From: Clostridiales bacterium
Lineage (GTDB): Bacteria; Bacillota; Clostridia; Christensenellales; Aristaeellaceae
Assembly (NCBI GenBank): GCA_004554085.1
Contig: SFNY01000004.1
Location: 1 to 64,000 of the forward strand
DNA length: 64,000 bases
Direction of reading: 5' to 3'
The translations under genes and the position numbers were made by a program. Below, one piece after another: positions 42,281 to 51,247 of the stretch. Every line of letters begins with the position of its first letter. Position 1 is the stretch's first letter. Below the pieces are notes generated by a model that did no database searches, was not told the origin of the DNA, and saw only the letters and a list, made by a program, of their open reading frames with translations.

Positions 42281-45200
42281 TCAGATGAACCAGATCTCGT
42301 CGGCGTACTCGCGGATGGTGCGGTCGGAGGAGAACTTGCCCGCGCCTGCGATGTTGTGCAGGCACATCTTGGCGAAGGCGATCTCGTCCTCCGTGGCGCG
42401 GATGGCCTCCAGACGCGCGCGCTGGTAATCGGCGAAGTCGTGCAGCAGGTAGTAGTGATCCGGCTTGTGCCAGCTCTTGCCCTTCAGCAGCGCGATCTTC
42501 AGCTCGGCAACCGCGCCCTCCCAGTCGGCCTCGGGGTCCTCGCCGGTGATCTCGGGATCGGCCAGCGCGTCCACGGCGCGCTTGATGCGCGGGTCGGACT
42601 CGTACAGCTTCATGGGATCGTAGCTGTCCTTCATGGCATTGATCTCCTCGACGGTCGCGCCGAAGGGGAAGTTGTTTTCCTCGCCGGCCTGCTCGAAGAT
42701 TTCGATGTTCGCGCCGTCGCGGGTGCCCAGCGTGACCGCGCCGTTGAGCATCAGCTTCATGTTGCCGGTGCCGCTGGCCTCGGTGCCCGCGGGGGAGATC
42801 TGCTCGGAGATGTCCGCCGCCGGGATGATGTGCTCGGCGTAGGAGCAGTTGTAGTTGTGCACAAACACCACGCGCAGCTTGTCGTTGACCTCCGGATCGG
42901 CGTTGATGATGGCGGCGATGCGGTTGATGAAGTAGATCACGGCCTTGGCGCGGGCATAGCCGGGCGCGCTCTTTGCGCCGAAGATGAAGGCGGTGGCCGG
43001 GAAGTCGGTCAGCGTGCCGTCCTTCAGGGACTGATAGATGTCCCAGATGGACAGGGCGTTGAGCAGCTGCCTCTTGTACTCGTGCAGGCGCTTGACCTGA
43101 ACGGTAAAAACGAAGTTCTCCGGGATCTCCACGCCCTCGCGCTCCTTGATGATGGCGGCGAGCTGGCGCTTCTTCTCCCGCTTGACCTCGACGAAGCGCG
43201 CGGCGAGATCGTCGTCGATCTTCTCCTTCAGACCGTCCAGCACGAACAGGTCGGTGAGATACCCCTCGCCCACGGTCTCGTTCAGCAGCTTGCACAACTC
43301 GGGGTTGCACAGGCCCAGCCAGCGGCGCTGGGTGATGCCGTTGGTCTTGTTCTGGAAGCGCTCCGGATAGAGGGCGTACCACTCCTTGAACACGTCGTCC
43401 TTGAGGATCTGGCTGTGGATGGCGGCCACGCCGTTGACATAGCTGCAGGCGTACACATCCAGCAGCGCCATGTGCACGCGCTTGTCCTGAATGATGCGCA
43501 TGGAGGCGGCGTTCTCCACCTTGCGGCGGCGCAGCTCCCGGGCCAGGCGCTGGTCGATCATGCGGATGACCTTCACCATCTCCGGCGCGACCTCGTTGAG
43601 CAGGGACAGATCCCAGCACTCCAGCGCCTCGCGCATGACGGTGTGGTTGGTGTAGCGGAAGGTCTTCTGCGCGATGGAGAAGGCGGTGGGGAAGTCCAGA
43701 CCGTCCTCCATCAGCATGCGGATCAGCTCGGGAATCGCCATCGTGGGATGGGTGTCGTTGAGCTGAATGGAGTGCAGGTCGGCAAACTTCGAATAGTCGC
43801 TGCCGTACTTTGTACGGTAGGAGCGCAGCATGTCCTGCAGCGATGCGTTGCACAGCACGTACTGCTGGCGCACGCGCATCAGCTTGCCGGCGCGCAGCGT
43901 GTCGTTGGGATAGAGCAGCTTGGTGATGTCCTCGGCGGTGTTCTTGTCCTTCGCGGCGGCGGCGTAGTCCTGGGCGTTGAAGAGGTCGAAGTCGAACTCA
44001 TGGGTGCTCTCGCACTGCCACAGACGCAGGGTGCCGATGTTCTTCCCGCCGTAGCCGATCACGGGCATGTCGTAGGGAACGGCGCGCACAGTCAGGCCCT
44101 TCATGGGAACCTCCACGCTCAGCTCGTCCCGGCGGATGCTCCAGGGATCGCCGTAGGCCGTCCAGTCGTCCGGCAGCTCGGTCTGACGACCGTCCACGAA
44201 GGTCTGCTTGAACAGGCCGTACTTGTAGCGCAGGCCGTAGCCGTCCAGCGGGATGTTGTGGGTGGCGGCGCTGTCCAGGAAGCAGGCGGCCAGGCGGCCC
44301 AGACCGCCGTTGCCCAGCGCTGCGTCCTCAACGTCCTCCAGGTCGGCCAGCTCCACGCCGCGTTCAGCGAGGCGGGCCTTCACGTCCTCCAGGATGCCCA
44401 GGGAGAACAGGTTGTTGTAGATCAGGCGGCCCACCAGATACTCGGCGGAGAGGTACAGCGCGCGGCGCTTCTCCAGGCGCACGGCGTGATCGTCGGCCCA
44501 CTGGGGTGCGATGGCCTCCATCACCGCGTCGGAGACGCCCTCGTGGAGCTGCACGGCGCTGGCCCTGTTGAGGTCAACATGGTACTTGCACTTGACGATG
44601 GTCTCGGCGGTCTCGATGATCTTCTCCGCGTCCAGCTGCGGCAGGTTGCCGCGGTCGTAGCGGCGGTTCAGCACCCGCAGCTCGCTCTCGATCAGGGAAA
44701 GGTCGGTGGGCTGCATGCGCCACAGCCAGTTGCCGCCCACCGTGCCGGGGAAGTTCATGCGGGCCTCGCCGCTCAGGCGCAGCAGGTCCTGCATGGGGAT
44801 GATGGCGGTGTCGGCACAGCTTGCCCAGGCGGCGCGCAGCAACGCGGGAATGATATCGTCGTCCTTCTCGGCCATGCCCAGCTTCTTGCGGGCGAAGGCC
44901 TTTACGGAGGGCTTTGCGTCCGCCCACCAGCCCAGCGTGGTGTTGTTGTCGTGGGTGCCGGTGTAGACGATGCAGTTCTCCTCGTAGTTCTCTGGCAGAT
45001 CCTGACTGCTGTCGTCGCCGTCGAAGGCGAACTGCAGGATCTTCATGCCCGGATAGCCGCAGGAGGCCTTCAGCTTCAGCACGCGCTTGCTCAGCACGCC
45101 CAGATCCTCTGCCACGATCTTCAATTCGGGCAGCTCCTTCTTCACCTTGCGGAACAGCTTGCTGCCGGGGGCCAGCTCGTACTTGCCGTTGCGGGCGGTC

Positions 45201-46111
45201 TCCTCCTCAGCGGGGATGGCGTAGTAGTTGGCAAAGCCGATGAAGTGGTCGATGCGCAGGATATCGAACATGCCGCCCAGCGCGCGCAGGCGCTCGATCC
45301 ACCAGGCGAACTTGGTCTCTTCATGCTTCTTCCAGGCGTACAGCGGGTTGCCCCAGCGCTGGCCGTCCTTCTGGAAGTAGTCCGGCGGCACGCCCGCAAT
45401 GCGGATCGGGCGCACGTCGTCGTCCAGCTCGAACAGCTCGGGGTTGAGCCACACGTCGCTGGAGTCCTCGGAGACGTAGATGGGCATGTCGCCCATCAGC
45501 TCTACGCCCTTCTCGCGGGCGTAGTCGTGCAGGCGGTTCCACTGGGAGAAGAACACGTACTGGCAGAACACGTAGTAGGCGATGGAATCGGAGAGCATCG
45601 CCTCATACTTCTCGATGGCCCTGGGCCTGCGGTGGCGGACGTCCTCATCCGGCCAATCCATCCAGGAAACCAGGCCGAAGTGCTCCTTGATGGCGTAGAA
45701 CAGCGCAAAGTCGTGCACCCATGCTTTCTCCGCCTCGAAGGCAGAAAGCTCGGATGCGATGCGCGCACGGGAATATGCGAAGGCCTGCTTCAGCAGGCGG
45801 GTGTTCTGCTCCTTGACGGCGGCAAAGTCCACCTCGCTCAGGATGGGCAGCGGTTCGTAGGCGTCCTCGGGCAGCAGGCCGTCCTGCATCATCAGATCGA
45901 AGTCGATCATCAGCGGGTTACCGGCGTAGGTGGACGCGCTCTGATAGGGGGACTCGGCGTAGCCCGTGGGGCCCACGGGCAGCATCTGCCAGATGTTCAT
46001 GCCGGATGCATGAACGAAGTCGACAAAATCATAGGCGGCCTTGCCCAGCGTGCCCACGCCTCCGCGGGACGGCAGGGAAGTAATGTGCATCAAAACGCCG
46101 CTCTTTTTCAT
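42281..46111 (-). CDS. Fused 4-alpha-glucanotransferase (GH77) and glycogen phosphorylase (GT35)
   Basis: This 1276-residue fusion joins MalQ to GlgP. Residues 1 to about 490 are GH77, with the nucleophile Asp287 in ILRIDHF, the acid/base Glu in VAEDLG (about 337) and GTHDNNTTLGWW (about 385). Residues from about 497 are GT35 phosphorylase, with YLSAEYLVGRL, GNGGLGRLAACFLDS, QLNDTHPT, VKRLHEYKRQLLN and the pyridoxal-phosphate Lys1119 in ASGTGNMKLM. The phosphorylase N-terminus is shorter than usual, so the domains are closely joined. MalQ rearranges short maltodextrins into chains that GlgP can phosphorolyse to glucose-1-phosphate. AGGAGG precedes the start. Confidence 0.95.
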   Translation of the reverse strand: MKKSGVLMHITSLPSRGGVGTLGKAAYDFVDFVHASGMNIWQMLPVGPTGYAESPYQSASTYAGNPLMIDFDLMMQDGLLPEDAYEPLPILSEVDFAAVKEQNTRLLKQAFAYSRARIASELSAFEAEKAWVHDFALFYAIKEHFGLVSWMDWPDEDVRHRRPRAIEKYEAMLSDSIAYYVFCQYVFFSQWNRLHDYAREKGVELMGDMPIYVSEDSSDVWLNPELFELDDDVRPIRIAGVPPDYFQKDGQRWGNPLYAWKKHEETKFAWWIERLRALGGMFDILRIDHFIGFANYYAIPAEEETARNGKYELAPGSKLFRKVKKELPELKIVAEDLGVLSKRVLKLKASCGYPGMKILQFAFDGDDSSQDLPENYEENCIVYTGTHDNNTTLGWWADAKPSVKAFARKKLGMAEKDDDIIPALLRAAWASCADTAIIPMQDLLRLSGEARMNFPGTVGGNWLWRMQPTDLSLIESELRVLNRRYDRGNLPQLDAEKIIETAETIVKCKYHVDLNRASAVQLHEGVSDAVMEAIAPQWADDHAVRLEKRRALYLSAEYLVGRLIYNNLFSLGILEDVKARLAERGVELADLEDVEDAALGNGGLGRLAACFLDSAATHNIPLDGYGLRYKYGLFKQTFVDGRQTELPDDWTAYGDPWSIRRDELSVEVPMKGLTVRAVPYDMPVIGYGGKNIGTLRLWQCESTHEFDFDLFNAQDYAAAAKDKNTAEDITKLLYPNDTLRAGKLMRVRQQYVLCNASLQDMLRSYRTKYGSDYSKFADLHSIQLNDTHPTMAIPELIRMLMEDGLDFPTAFSIAQKTFRYTNHTVMREALECWDLSLLNEVAPEMVKVIRMIDQRLARELRRRKVENAASMRIIQDKRVHMALLDVYACSYVNGVAAIHSQILKDDVFKEWYALYPERFQNKTNGITQRRWLGLCNPELCKLLNETVGEGYLTDLFVLDGLKEKIDDDLAARFVEVKREKKRQLAAIIKEREGVEIPENFVFTVQVKRLHEYKRQLLNALSIWDIYQSLKDGTLTDFPATAFIFGAKSAPGYARAKAVIYFINRIAAIINADPEVNDKLRVVFVHNYNCSYAEHIIPAADISEQISPAGTEASGTGNMKLMLNGAVTLGTRDGANIEIFEQAGEENNFPFGATVEEINAMKDSYDPMKLYESDPRIKRAVDALADPEITGEDPEADWEGAVAELKIALLKGKSWHKPDHYYLLHDFADYQRARLEAIRATEDEIAFAKMCLHNIAGAGKFSSDRTIREYADEIWFI

Positions 46112-46177
46112 GAATCATCCTCCTAATAAGGCTTGTGGTGTTGAATCCGTATCGAAATTTCGGATAAGCCTCATACC

Positions 46178-46207
46178 ATTATAAAACATCTTTATGTTAA
46201 TTGACAA
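46178..46207 (-). promoter_or_regulatory. Sigma-A promoter of the fused malQ-glgP gene
   Basis: On the minus strand TTGTCA (46207-46202) and TATAAT (46183-46178) are 18 bp apart, about 70 bp before the start. Confidence 0.75.
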
Positions 46208-46310
46208 GCGTTTCACCCGCAAAACCGTGATTTTACGTCAGCTGCGATCAAAGCTAAAACTTGTGTGGGATAATATCCGCATGGCAATCGTTACAGGGAG
46301 GTTGACGACA

Positions 46311-47132
46311 ATGGGCAAGTACAGTCTGATTGCGCTGGACATGGACGGCACGCTGCTCAACAGCGAGCTGAAGCTGTCGGAGGGAAACCGCAGCGCGGTG
46401 GAGCGCGCCTTTCAAGCGGGCAAGCAGGTGATCCTGTCCACGGGCAGATGCCTGTCGGAGATTCGGGACACGCTGAAGCTGCTGCCGCAGATCCGCTATC
46501 TGGTGTGCGAGAACGGCAGCTGCGTCTACGATTGCAGGTACGACCAGACGATCCACGTGGATCCGGTGCCGATGGAGGAGGTGCAGTACATCCTGAACCT
46601 GATGAAGGGTGAGCGCTGCGTGATTCAGGTCTTTCACGAGAACCAGTCCTACTTCAATCAGCCGAACGACCACTGGGCGGACGCATGCCGCGTGGGCAAC
46701 TATAAGGGCGTGTTCAACCGCAACTCCATCTGGGACGCGAAGCTCTTTGACAATTACGGCAAGCGACCCTATCGGATCGAGAAGATCAACCTCTATTTCG
46801 ATAATGTGCGCACCCGCGACCGGATTTATGCGGTGCTGGAGCAGCGGCCGCTGAAGCTGGCGCTGTCCATCGGCTACATGGTCGAGGTGGTGTCGGAGAA
46901 GGCGGACAAGGGCGTGGGCCTGAAGAAACTGTGCGACCATCTGGGCCTGGACGTCTCGGAGACCATCGCCATGGGCGACAGCGCCAACGACCTGGAGATC
47001 CTGCGTGCGGCGGGCTTCTCCGCAGCCATGGGCAACGCCTGCCCGGAGGCAAAGGCCGCTGCGGACATCGTGACCGAGGACTGCGATCACGACGGCGTGG
47101 CGAAGATCATCGACGAATATCTATTGCGTTGA
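46311..47132 (+). CDS. Cof-type HAD-superfamily phosphatase
   Basis: This 273-residue hydrolase has HAD motif I ALDMDGTLL (Asp10 nucleophile, Asp12), a lysine motif near KGVGLKKL, and motif IV GDSANDLEIL. The cap is of the C2 (Cof/YidA) type. These enzymes dephosphorylate sugar phosphates or flavin-type metabolites. The start at 46311 follows AGGGAGG by nine bases. It diverges from the starch-enzyme fusion. Its stop codon lies inside the first hairpin of a long structured region. Confidence 0.92.
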   Translation: MGKYSLIALDMDGTLLNSELKLSEGNRSAVERAFQAGKQVILSTGRCLSEIRDTLKLLPQIRYLVCENGSCVYDCRYDQTIHVDPVPMEEVQYILNLMKGERCVIQVFHENQSYFNQPNDHWADACRVGNYKGVFNRNSIWDAKLFDNYGKRPYRIEKINLYFDNVRTRDRIYAVLEQRPLKLALSIGYMVEVVSEKADKGVGLKKLCDHLGLDVSETIAMGDSANDLEILRAAGFSAAMGNACPEAKAAADIVTEDCDHDGVAKIIDEYLLR

Positions 47133-47460
47133 AAAACTAGTGTTTTTCAAACAGCAGTCGCGCCACTGCATGAAATGCAGGCGCGACCAGCCACCGCGAA
47201 TCCTGCGGATTCCAGCGGTGCGCTGCCGGAAACTCCGCTTCGCGAAGGTTCCGGTGCGTCACGCGAAGGGCCGGTTGCCTAAAATTCTGCGGAATTTTCG
47301 GGCGGCAACCGGAACGGGAATGCATTTTTCTTCACTGACGTTCCCGAAAAATGCCGGAAGTGACGTACACGCCGTCACTTCCGATTTTACAGGCTGTCCT
47401 GCGATGCTTTGTCAACGGGCTAAAACACTCGCGGAGTAACGATGCTCTGCGAGTGTTTTG
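47129..47460. other. Gene-free region made of consecutive hairpins
   Basis: Successive inverted repeats fill this stretch: 47129-47150 (9-bp arms), 47157-47187 (GTCGCGC/GCGCGAC enclosing CTGCAT/ATGCAG), 47192-47220, 47221-47258, 47271-47312 (CCGGTTGCC/GGCAACCGG enclosing AAAATTC/GAATTTT), 47355-47383 (CGGAAGTGACG/CGTCACTTCCG) and 47422-47459. At 47315-47354 CGGGAA/TTCCCG and GCATTTTTC/GAAAAATGC interleave as in a pseudoknot. No coding frame is convincing. It may be a structured RNA or a palindromic repeat cluster. Confidence 0.7.
47421..47460. terminator. Bidirectional terminator between HAD and glycosyltransferase genes
   Basis: AAAACACTCGC (47422-47432) and GCGAGTGTTTT (47449-47459) form an 11-bp perfect stem, and GGAG/CTC extends it inward. 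The TTTT and AAAA ends give a T run on both strands. It is five bases from the end of the minus-strand gene. Confidence 0.85.
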
Positions 47461-47464
47461 TCAT

Positions 47465-48607
47465 TTACGCTTTGCCGACGATGCGACATAGGGTCTCATA
47501 GATACACCCGGCGGCGGACTGGCTGAACTCCGCTTTGCATCGCCCGGCCAGCTCCTCACGCTGCTCCGGCTCCTCCAGCAGCTGGTTTACGCAGCGCGCC
47601 AGCGACAGCGCACCGTTCTCGGCAACCGCGCAGCCGATTGACAGCATAAACTCCAGGTTGCGGGTTTCGCAGCCCGGCACGGCGTTGAACAGCACCAGCG
47701 GCATGCCCTTGGTGGCGGCCTCGGTGGTGCTCAGTCCGCCGGGCTTGGTGATGAACAGGTCGGCCGCGTCCATGTAGTCGCTCATGCGGTCGGTGAAGCC
47801 CAGCACCTGCAGGCGGGGCGTGTGGATCAGTGCGCGCAGGTTGCGCTCCAGCGTGCGGTTGTTGCCGCAGATGGCCACCAGCAGCGCATCCTTCGGCAGC
47901 GCCTCCACCAGCGCAAGCACCTTCCGCCCCATGGAGGCCGCGCCCATGCTGCCGCAGCTGAGCACGGCGATGGGCCTGTCCTCCGGCAGCTTCAGCTCCC
48001 TCCGCGCCTCCTCGCGCGGCCTGCGGGTGTAAAAGGCCGTTCCCACCGGGATGCCCGTGGGAATGAGCTTCTCCCGGGGGATGCCGTAGCTTTCAAACTC
48101 GGGGATCAGTTCCGGATGGGGAATCAGCCAGGCGTCCATGTCCAGCTGGTTCACGCCGGGGCTGCAGGTGTAGTCTGTGGCGAGGAAGAAGCAGGGAATG
48201 TGATTTGCGCCGCTGCGGCGCAGCTCGCTCATCAGCTTCGCGGCGAACACGTGCACGCAGATTACCGCATCAAAGCCGCCGTCCTCCAGATAGGTCTGCA
48301 GGTCCCGCTTGCGGCGGGGCAGACTGCGCCGGGTCATGCGCGCGGCCCTGGCGTTCAGCTTCTTCTGATAGGGTTGGCGCTGGGCCTGATACTCCTCTAG
48401 GCGGTAGCCCATGCCGTAGACCATGGGCAGCTTGCGGTACAGAAAGACGTGGCTCTTGCAGATGAACTCGTTTTTGGGTCGGGACAGGAATTGCAGGCCA
48501 TCCAGTATGCGGCACGTGCAGCCCCGGGCGCAGAAGTATTCCTGCATCGCCCGGGCGGCGGAATTGTGGCCCTCGCCCGTGTTACCGGACAGGATCAGGA
48601 TGCGCAT
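47465..48607 (-). CDS. Glycolipid glycosyltransferase (UgtP/MGDG-synthase-like, GT28)
   Basis: This 380-residue enzyme has the N-terminal LILSGNTGEGHNSAA motif of the monogalactosyldiacylglycerol-synthase domain. A GT-B C-terminal domain follows, with FITKPGGLSTTEA, the nucleotide-sugar binding site, preceded by VLGFTDRMSDYMDAADL. The likely reaction is transfer of a sugar from UDP-sugar to diacylglycerol at the inner face of the membrane. The start at 48607 lies 26 bases inside the preceding acyltransferase-like gene, after GGGAGGAAAG. The pair may together make and modify a glycolipid. Confidence 0.88.
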   Translation of the reverse strand: MRILILSGNTGEGHNSAARAMQEYFCARGCTCRILDGLQFLSRPKNEFICKSHVFLYRKLPMVYGMGYRLEEYQAQRQPYQKKLNARAARMTRRSLPRRKRDLQTYLEDGGFDAVICVHVFAAKLMSELRRSGANHIPCFFLATDYTCSPGVNQLDMDAWLIPHPELIPEFESYGIPREKLIPTGIPVGTAFYTRRPREEARRELKLPEDRPIAVLSCGSMGAASMGRKVLALVEALPKDALLVAICGNNRTLERNLRALIHTPRLQVLGFTDRMSDYMDAADLFITKPGGLSTTEAATKGMPLVLFNAVPGCETRNLEFMLSIGCAVAENGALSLARCVNQLLEEPEQREELAGRCKAEFSQSAAGCIYETLCRIVGKA

Positions 48608-49082
48608 GTTTGATTCTTTCCTCCCGTTCCTTCAGGCGCTTCGCCAGCGTGACCAGCGTGGGCCGGTTGTAGCGCTGAATGATGATAAAGGGGACGTGGC
48701 TCAGGGCGTAGGCGATGGCGACGACCGCGCCCAGGCCGGTGGAGTTGATCCAGTAGATCACCGGGGACAGCAGCATCAGAATCCGATGCACCAGCTCCGC
48801 CACGCAGGTCTCCACCACCAGTCGCTCCACGTGCTCCGGGGTGAACTGACTGGGCGTGATGCTCTTGCGCACCATGCGCCGGGAGATCCTGCTCATGTCG
48901 GGAAGGGCGTCCTTCCACTTGTAGACGTAGGTTTTGTTGTAAATCTTGCCCTGCTTCTCCCAATTCCAGGCGGCGTAGGGGAACTTCTCCGGGTGGAACC
49001 AGCTGCGGGGCAGCCTAACGCCGATGAGCTGGGACAGAAGGCCGATGACGGGGATGTAGAGGATACAGAGTGCGAGGCGCAT
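48582..49082 (-). CDS. CrtO-like acyltransferase family membrane protein
   Basis: This 166-residue protein has two to three hydrophobic segments. The stretch WFHPEKFPYAAWNWEKQGKI followed by KWKDALPDMS is typical of the glycosyl-4,4'-diaponeurosporenoate acyltransferase (CrtO) family. In staphylococci that enzyme adds the fatty acid of staphyloxanthin; most homologues in Clostridia have no carotenoid genes nearby and their substrate is unknown. The start at 49082 (MRLALC) is chosen because a TATAAT box (49142-49137, minus strand) lies inside the longer frame starting at 49148. It overlaps the glycosyltransferase gene by 26 bases, which implies coupled translation. Confidence 0.72.
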   Translation of the reverse strand: MRLALCILYIPVIGLLSQLIGVRLPRSWFHPEKFPYAAWNWEKQGKIYNKTYVYKWKDALPDMSRISRRMVRKSITPSQFTPEHVERLVVETCVAELVHRILMLLSPVIYWINSTGLGAVVAIAYALSHVPFIIIQRYNRPTLVTLAKRLKEREERIKHAHPDPVR

Positions 49083-49226
49083 GCGTTGGTTCTTCTCCTG
49101 AACAGATCGTATTGGGGGGATAAACCACCCCATCACATTATAGCACACTGCGGTGGAAAAAAGATAGCCCGCCGGACAGACTTGGACAAATAAGATGAAA
49201 ATTGCGCTCTTTTTCGCCGCAAGGGG

Positions 49227-49255
49227 TTGATTTTTTGGAGAAATCGACGTAATAT
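49227..49255 (+). promoter_or_regulatory. Sigma-A promoter of the cytidylate-kinase-like gene
   Basis: TTGATT (49227-49232) and TAATAT (49250-49255) are 17 bp apart, giving a leader of about 60 bases. Confidence 0.72.
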
Positions 49256-49323
49256 AAAATTAACAGGGCGGTATATGCCGCCCGAAAGCGGTTTTTCAAG
49301 GGCAAAACAGGAGGCGGACACAA

Positions 49324-49932
49324 ATGAAAAAGCGCATCATCACCGTCAGCCGCGAGTTTGGCAGCGGCGGAAGAACCATCGGAAAAATGCTGGCGGAGCG
49401 GCTGAATCTGAAGTATTACGACAAGGAGCTGGTCAAGCGCATCTCTCTGGAGACGGGCTTCGATCCGAAGTACATCGAGGAGCACGGGGAGTACGCCCAG
49501 AGCAGGAGCATATTCTCCTACATATTCGGTGCCCAGAGCCATCCGGAGGTCATGAAGGGCATGACTCCTGCGGACTTCCTCTGGTGCATGCAGCGGGACA
49601 TCATCCTGGACATCGCAGAGAAGGAGGCGTGCGTCATCGTGGGCAGGTGCGCGGATTACATCCTGCGGGACCGCGAGGACTGCCTGAACGTGTTCATTCA
49701 CGCGCCAAAGGACAAGCGCGCCGAGCGCATCGTGAAGCTCTACGGCGAGAGCGACGTCGCGCCGGAAAAGCGCCTGGACGACAAGGACGCCCGCCGCAGG
49801 GTGAACTACCGCCACTTCACAGGGCGCGAGTGGGGCGTGGCCCAGAACTATCATCTGGCGCTGGACAGCGGTGCGCTGGGCATCGAGGGCTGCGTGGATC
49901 TGATCGCGGCGGCCTTCCAGTGTGAGGAATAA
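49324..49932 (+). CDS. Cytidylate-kinase-like family protein
   Basis: This 202-residue P-loop protein begins MKKRIITVSREFGSGGRTIG. The GSGGRTIG loop is the atypical P-loop of the cytidylate-kinase-like (AAA_26) family, and CVIVGRCADYIL is the second family block. The members in Clostridia are distinct from the essential Cmk and their nucleotide specificity is uncertain. CAGGAGGCGG precedes the start. The gene stands alone between its promoter and a terminator. Confidence 0.88.
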   Translation: MKKRIITVSREFGSGGRTIGKMLAERLNLKYYDKELVKRISLETGFDPKYIEEHGEYAQSRSIFSYIFGAQSHPEVMKGMTPADFLWCMQRDIILDIAEKEACVIVGRCADYILRDREDCLNVFIHAPKDKRAERIVKLYGESDVAPEKRLDDKDARRRVNYRHFTGREWGVAQNYHLALDSGALGIEGCVDLIAAAFQCEE

Positions 49933-49943
49933 AATATGCATTG

Positions 49944-49977
49944 GGGAACGGGCGCTGCGTGCGTCCGTTCCTTTTGT
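49944..49977 (+). terminator. Terminator of the cytidylate-kinase-like gene
   Basis: GGGAACGGGCGC pairs with GCGTCCGTTCC, one position unpaired, around a short loop, followed by TTTTGT. Confidence 0.8.
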
Positions 49978-50086
49978 ATGGGCATTTTTGCGGTGAAATG
50001 CAGGAAATCCGCTCCCGAAGCGAGAAATGAAAGTAGAAATTTGTCGCCTGTCCGCCGGAGAAATCCTGCGGGCGATGGAGGAGAAC

Positions 50087-51247
50087 ATGAATTTTCTGCA
50101 CGTATCGGACCTGCACATCGGGAAGAAGCTCTGCGGCAAGTCTCTCATGGACGATCAGCGGCACATCCTCGCGGAGATCCTGGAGATGGCCGCCGCGCCG
50201 GAGATTGACGCGGTGCTGGTTGCCGGGGATCTCTACGACAAGTCCCAGCCCTCGGGCGAGGCGGTGGAGCTGACAGGCTCCTTTCTGACGCGCCTGGCGA
50301 ATCTGGGCAAGCCCTGCTTCATTGTCAGCGGCAACCACGATTCCCCGGAGCAGGTGGCCTACTGCGAAAGCATCCTGTCGGGCGCGTCGATCTTCGTCTC
50401 GCCCGCGTTCAATGCGGCCCCCGCGCGCCACGTGCTGCGGGACGAATTCGGTGAGGTGCACCTGTACCTGCTGCCCTTCGTGCGCCCGATGCAGGTTCGT
50501 CGGGTCTTCCCGGAGCGCGCGGCGGAGATTCGCAGCTATGCGGATGCGGTGCGGGTGGCGGTGGAGGAGATGCACGTCGATCCCTCCGCACGCAACGTGC
50601 TGGTGGCGCACCAGTTCGTGCTGGGCACAAGCGCGCCGGAGCTTACCGATTCCGAGGAGCGCATGGTGGGCGGCGTGGACGCGGTGCCTGCGGAGGTCTT
50701 TTCTGACTTCGATTACGTGGCGCTGGGCCACCTGCACGCGCCTCAGCGTGTGCGGGGCGAGCGCGTGCGCTACGCGGGCTCGCCGCTGAAGTACTCGCTC
50801 TCCGAGGAGCGGCAGCGCAAGGCCGCGCTGAAAGTGCACCTGGGCTCGAAGGGGGAGGACGGCGCTTCGCTGGAGGTGGAAAGATTGCCCTACCATCCGC
50901 TGCGGGACGTGCGTTCGATTCGTGGAACGCTGGCGGAGCTGACGGCGGAGCAGGGCGTGTGCATGGACTGCGTGTTCGTGACCCTCACGGACGAGCTGCC
51001 GCCGTTGGATCCGCTGGGATCGCTGCTGCAGAGCTACCCCAATCTGGTGCAGTTGCGCATGGAGAACAGCCGGACGGGCGGCGGCGCGCCCATCCCACTG
51101 GAGCGCGTGGAGGAAAGGAGCCCGCTGGAGCACTTCGTGCACTTCTTCCGGGCACAGAACAACGGACAGGAGCCCAACGCGGCACAGATGGCGCTGCTGC
51201 GTGAGGTTGTGGAAGAAGCGGAGGTGAGCCGGAATGCGTCCCATTGA
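50087..51247 (+). CDS. sbcD: Exonuclease subunit SbcD (Mre11-like)
   Basis: This 386-residue metallophosphoesterase is the nuclease subunit of SbcCD, which opens DNA hairpins and palindromes and trims ends. The metal-binding motifs are HVSDLHIGK, VAGDLYDK, VSGNHDS, LVAHQF and DYVALGHLHAPQ. The start at 50087 (MNFLHVSDLHIG) follows GGAGG; a longer upstream frame has no family character. It overlaps sbcC by 14 bases. Confidence 0.95.
   Translation: MNFLHVSDLHIGKKLCGKSLMDDQRHILAEILEMAAAPEIDAVLVAGDLYDKSQPSGEAVELTGSFLTRLANLGKPCFIVSGNHDSPEQVAYCESILSGASIFVSPAFNAAPARHVLRDEFGEVHLYLLPFVRPMQVRRVFPERAAEIRSYADAVRVAVEEMHVDPSARNVLVAHQFVLGTSAPELTDSEERMVGGVDAVPAEVFSDFDYVALGHLHAPQRVRGERVRYAGSPLKYSLSEERQRKAALKVHLGSKGEDGASLEVERLPYHPLRDVRSIRGTLAELTAEQGVCMDCVFVTLTDELPPLDPLGSLLQSYPNLVQLRMENSRTGGGAPIPLERVEERSPLEHFVHFFRAQNNGQEPNAAQMALLREVVEEAEVSRNASH

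Noticed and set aside
41567..46126. A 1519-codon open frame on the plus strand opposite the malQ-glgP fusion and ABC ATPase
   Set aside because: It is the antisense shadow of GC-rich codons. Its composition is unlike a protein, it has no ribosome binding site, and the minus-strand genes have full family motifs.
46201..46206. TTGACA as the -35 box of the HAD phosphatase gene
   Set aside because: No -10 box at the right distance. The same bases on the other strand form the -35 box of the malQ-glgP promoter.
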